From positions 1-64,000 of the forward strand of contig NZ_BDBM01000003.1 in NCBI RefSeq assembly GCF_001612985.1: a stretch of 64,000 bases of DNA, read 5' to 3'. Under the pieces are notes generated by a model that worked only from the letters and a program-made list of their open reading frames with translations, did not search any database and had not been told where the DNA came from. Below are positions 61,641-64,000 of this stretch, in pieces. Every line of letters starts with the position of its first letter. The first letter of the stretch is position 1. This stretch comes from Nocardia gamkensis NBRC 108242 (GTDB taxonomy: Bacteria > Actinomycetota > Actinomycetes > Mycobacteriales > Mycobacteriaceae). Made by a program: the position numbers and the translations under genes.

Positions 61641-62669
61641 TCACGGCGCGGTGGGCACTCCGAGCGCCTCCGCCAGTACTCGCCAGGCCCGCGGCAGCTG
61701 GGCCTGGAAATCCGGCCAGGTGTGCATGCCCTCCGCGGTGTACTCCACGGTCGTGGGAATCCGCAGCTCGGAAAGGCGGGCGGCGAACCGCTCGGTGCAG
61801 GCACGGGCGCCCGCCTCCAGCGCCGCGCCGCCGCCCGCGGTGCGCAGCGCGTCCGCGACCGACGGGGAGTTCGCGACCGCCACCAGGTCGGCGCCGGTCG
61901 GCAGCCCGGCGGCCGCCGAGAGGTAGACAGCGGTGCCACGCAGGTTCTCCGCATGCAGCAGGCTGTCGTGCGCGGCCCATTCCGGTGAGGACGGCGGGCC
62001 CCAGAGATTGTCGACGTTGCCACCGCGCGAGGCGACCGTGATGGTGGTGACCGCGTGACCGAGCGGGTCCGCGGTGGAATAGCACCCGCTCATCCCGGCG
62101 ACGGCGCGATACCAGCCGGGGTGGCGCTGGGCGAGCATCATCGCCGCCTGCGCCCCCATCGACACCCCGGCGATGGCGCGGCGGCCGTCGGTGCGCAGCA
62201 GCGATTCCACGATCGGCGGAAGCTCGGTGGTGAGGAAGGTCTCCCAGCGGTTGAGTCCCAGCGCGGTGTCGTGGCGGACCCAGTCGCTGTACATGCTGCC
62301 GGTGCCGCCGCCGGTCAGCACCACGTCGACCGGTTTGCCCGCGAAGAATTCGGCGGCGCCGCCCTTGCCCAGCCATGCCGATGTGGCGTCGCCGTCCACG
62401 CCGTCGAGCAGATACAACACCGGGCGTGGCGCCTCGCCGCTGCCGCGCAGCACGTCGACCGAGATGATCCTGCGCATCGCCGCGGAAGCGATGGAGAGCC
62501 GTTCATGCCCCTCGGCGACCTTTTCGATCGACAGCAGCCCCGTACGGGTCATGGCCGGGTCCACCGCGGGCGGCGGGGCCTGCGGCACCGGATCGGCGAA
62601 CACGGGGGCAGCGGTGACCGCGGCGATGAGGGCCATCGCCGCCGCGGTGATCGGTACGCGCGACCTCAT
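61641..62669 (-). CDS. Secreted esterase of the antigen 85 / mycolyltransferase-like family
   Basis: A 342-aa exported alpha/beta hydrolase. Signal peptide: MRSRVPITAAAMALIAAVTA with cleavage after PVFA. PVLYLLDGVDGDATSAW, nucleophile IAGVSMGAQAAMML and TAEGMHTWPDFQAQL with the catalytic His match trehalose mycolyltransferase-like proteins. ATG 62669 overlaps the desaturase stop by 4 nt, so it is coupled to an acyl-ACP desaturase and may act on mycolic-acid-type lipids. Confidence 0.9.
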   Translation of the reverse strand: MRSRVPITAAAMALIAAVTAAPVFADPVPQAPPPAVDPAMTRTGLLSIEKVAEGHERLSIASAAMRRIISVDVLRGSGEAPRPVLYLLDGVDGDATSAWLGKGGAAEFFAGKPVDVVLTGGGTGSMYSDWVRHDTALGLNRWETFLTTELPPIVESLLRTDGRRAIAGVSMGAQAAMMLAQRHPGWYRAVAGMSGCYSTADPLGHAVTTITVASRGGNVDNLWGPPSSPEWAAHDSLLHAENLRGTAVYLSAAAGLPTGADLVAVANSPSVADALRTAGGGAALEAGARACTERFAARLSELRIPTTVEYTAEGMHTWPDFQAQLPRAWRVLAEALGVPTAP

Positions 62670-63634
62670 CCTGCCGCAGCGGCCCGTTCCGCTCGTCTGG
62701 CCGCCGCGCGCTCGCGCTGCTCCTCGAACCGTCGCGCCTTCAGCTCCAGGTCCTCGAGGTAGGCGTGCAGTTCGTCGCGGGCGCGTTCGCCGTCGCCGGT
62801 CAGGTCGGTGCGCTCGAAGACATGCCACGTGCGCAGTACCGGGCGCACGACCACGTCGAGATGCTGGCGCAGATCGTAGATGCCATGCTTGGCCAGCAGC
62901 ACCGCGTTACGCCGAAAGTTCGGCTGGGACAGGCCGGGCATCTGAAAGCGGGTGATCACGGTGGTGATCGCGCGCAGCGCTTCGTTCGGCACGAGGTCCA
63001 GAGCGGCGGCGCTGATGTTCCGGTAGAAGATCATATGCAGGTTCTCGTCGGCGGCGACACGTTGCAGCATACGCTCGGCGATCGGTTCCTCGCAGGCCGC
63101 TCCGGTATTCCGGCGGCTGATCCTGGTCGCCAGCTCTTGCAGTGTGACGTAGGCCACCGAACGCAGGAACACTTGCTCCGTGTCGGGTTTCGCGAAGCCG
63201 GAGGTCATATGCGCCATCCTGGCCTGCTCCAGCAGCACCGGATCGACCGCGCGGGTCACCACCAGATAGTCGCGCATCACGATGGCGTGGCGGTTCTCCT
63301 CGGCAGTCCACCGGCCCACCCAGGTGCCCCACACCCCGTCCACGGAGAACGCGTCCGAGATCTCCCGGTGATACGACGGCAGATTGTCCTCGGTGAGCAG
63401 ATTGGTGATCATCGCCGTCTGTGCGACTTCGGAAAGTCCGGATTGTCCCGGTTCCCAATCGATTCCGCCGAGGGCGGCGAAATTACGCCCGTCGTCCCAC
63501 GGCACGTAATCGTGCGGATTCCAGGACTTGGCCTTGCGCAGATGATCGTTGAGCAGGCGTTCGGCGGTGGGTTCGAGTTCGCGTAGAATATCGCGATCGG
63601 TCAACGCGGTGGTCACTCGCACTCCTTTGCTCAC
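62666..63634 (-). CDS. Acyl-ACP desaturase (DesA type, di-iron)
   Basis: A 322-aa soluble fatty acid desaturase type 2. Metal-binding Glu/His residues appear in LTEDNLPSYHREI, WTAEENRHAIVMRDY and AADENLHMIFYRN. It inserts a double bond into an ACP-bound acyl chain using ferredoxin and oxygen. DesA proteins in mycolate-producing bacteria feed meromycolate desaturation. GTG or ATG at 63634; the next gene, an Ag85-like esterase, overlaps it. Confidence 0.92.
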   Translation of the reverse strand: MSKGVRVTTALTDRDILRELEPTAERLLNDHLRKAKSWNPHDYVPWDDGRNFAALGGIDWEPGQSGLSEVAQTAMITNLLTEDNLPSYHREISDAFSVDGVWGTWVGRWTAEENRHAIVMRDYLVVTRAVDPVLLEQARMAHMTSGFAKPDTEQVFLRSVAYVTLQELATRISRRNTGAACEEPIAERMLQRVAADENLHMIFYRNISAAALDLVPNEALRAITTVITRFQMPGLSQPNFRRNAVLLAKHGIYDLRQHLDVVVRPVLRTWHVFERTDLTGDGERARDELHAYLEDLELKARRFEEQRERAAARRAERAAAAG

Positions 63635-63673
63635 CCTCGATTTCAGGGCACGTTCGACGATACCGGCGAAATT

Positions 63674-64000
63674 TCAAGCCGAACGGCCGATTACGTGATC
63701 GTTGGGCGAGGTGACGATGGTCATATGACCCGGCTGGGGCAGTTCACAACCCGCGATGTCGCCCGCGTCGGCCACCCCGTACAGCCCAGGGGGCCTGCCC
63801 GCCGCCCGCAACCGGTCCAGCAGATCGTGGGCGCGCCCGGCCAATTCGGGAATGCGCGCGGTGCGCCCGGTGGCCACGGCGGCGGTCAACGGCACCTCGG
63901 CGGCCTCACCGACGATGGCCAGCACGTCAGGGGTCATGCTGAACGTTCCGGTGCGGGCGGGCACGTCATCGATCGGCACCAGCACCGTGCCGCCGGCGGC
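63674..64000 (-). CDS. Unrecognised protein, C-terminal part (cut by window edge)
   Basis: The last 108 codons or so of a gene that continues beyond the right edge: GGTVLVPIDDVPARTGTFSM, then EAAEVPLTAAVATGRTARIP, GLYGVADAGDIAGCELPQPG and the end NDHVIGRSA. It ends 39 nt before the desaturase start, so it may share its operon. Family not recognised. Confidence 0.6.
   Translation of the reverse strand, partial: AAGGTVLVPIDDVPARTGTFSMTPDVLAIVGEAAEVPLTAAVATGRTARIPELAGRAHDLLDRLRAAGRPPGLYGVADAGDIAGCELPQPGHMTIVTSPNDHVIGRSA

Noticed and set aside
1..64000. tRNA, rRNA, CRISPR array, insertion sequence or prophage genes
   Set aside because: Looked for cloverleaf-like segments, regular repeat-spacer arrays, transposase or integrase motifs and terminal repeats; none was recognised.

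Overview
High-GC actinobacterial DNA, most likely Nocardia or a close relative in the Mycobacteriales. The pointers are G/C-ending codons, many GTG starts, two Ag85-like secreted esterases, an acyl-ACP desaturase, a HadA/HadB-type dehydratase fusion, a DUF3556 membrane protein and a BioY operon behind a BioQ-like palindrome. No rRNA, tRNA, CRISPR array, insertion sequence or replication origin was seen.

Layout. 1-8.1 kb: catabolic/oxidative locus. A P450 (cut by the left edge) is divergent from an operon of aldehyde dehydrogenase, SDR, 3-hydroxyisobutyrate dehydrogenase-like enzyme, CMD-family protein, FAD oxidoreductase and TetR regulator, followed by a GMC oxidoreductase. A 15-nt element is shared by the P450/ALDH promoter region and the tetR start codon. 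8-14.6 kb: DoxX protein, SigJ/ECF41-like sigma factor, AraC and PucR regulators, a small HAD protein and a PAP2 membrane protein. 14.5-20.2 kb: biotin ECF transporter operon (bioY, AMP ligase, thiolase, ATPase, T component, AMP ligase). 20-31 kb: Nudix hydrolase, DUF3556 protein, TerD-nuclease fusion, nucleotidyltransferase, FAD monooxygenase/TetR/MFS set and a secreted esterase.

31.2-44.5 kb is a compact specialised-metabolism cluster: AfsA-type hotdog protein, CMD-like protein, HAD hydrolase, FAD monooxygenase, MarR, MFS exporter, cupin, dienelactone-hydrolase-like protein, a single-module type I PKS and a divergent SARP activator. The PKS has glutamine in place of the ketosynthase cysteine (KSQ, loading-module type), yet the same chain ends AT-ACP-thioesterase and no extension module is present. 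This is the most unusual system in the window.

44.6-51 kb: stand-alone TIR protein, small proteins, two membrane proteins and a three-gene DyP-peroxidase operon. 51-52.8 kb: a gene graveyard with a SnoaL-like remnant and an MhpA-like hydroxylase remnant carrying an in-frame stop and a frameshift, beside a TetR gene. 52.8-57 kb: complete ABC importer. 57-64 kb: secreted lipase, YdcF-like protein, a HadA/HadB-like fusion whose catalytic dyad sits in the N-terminal half, LLM flavin oxidoreductase, a second Ag85-like esterase, acyl-ACP desaturase and a protein cut by the right edge.

Functions come from motif and family recognition by eye. Start codons were chosen from Shine-Dalgarno position and gene overlap, so some may be off by a few codons.
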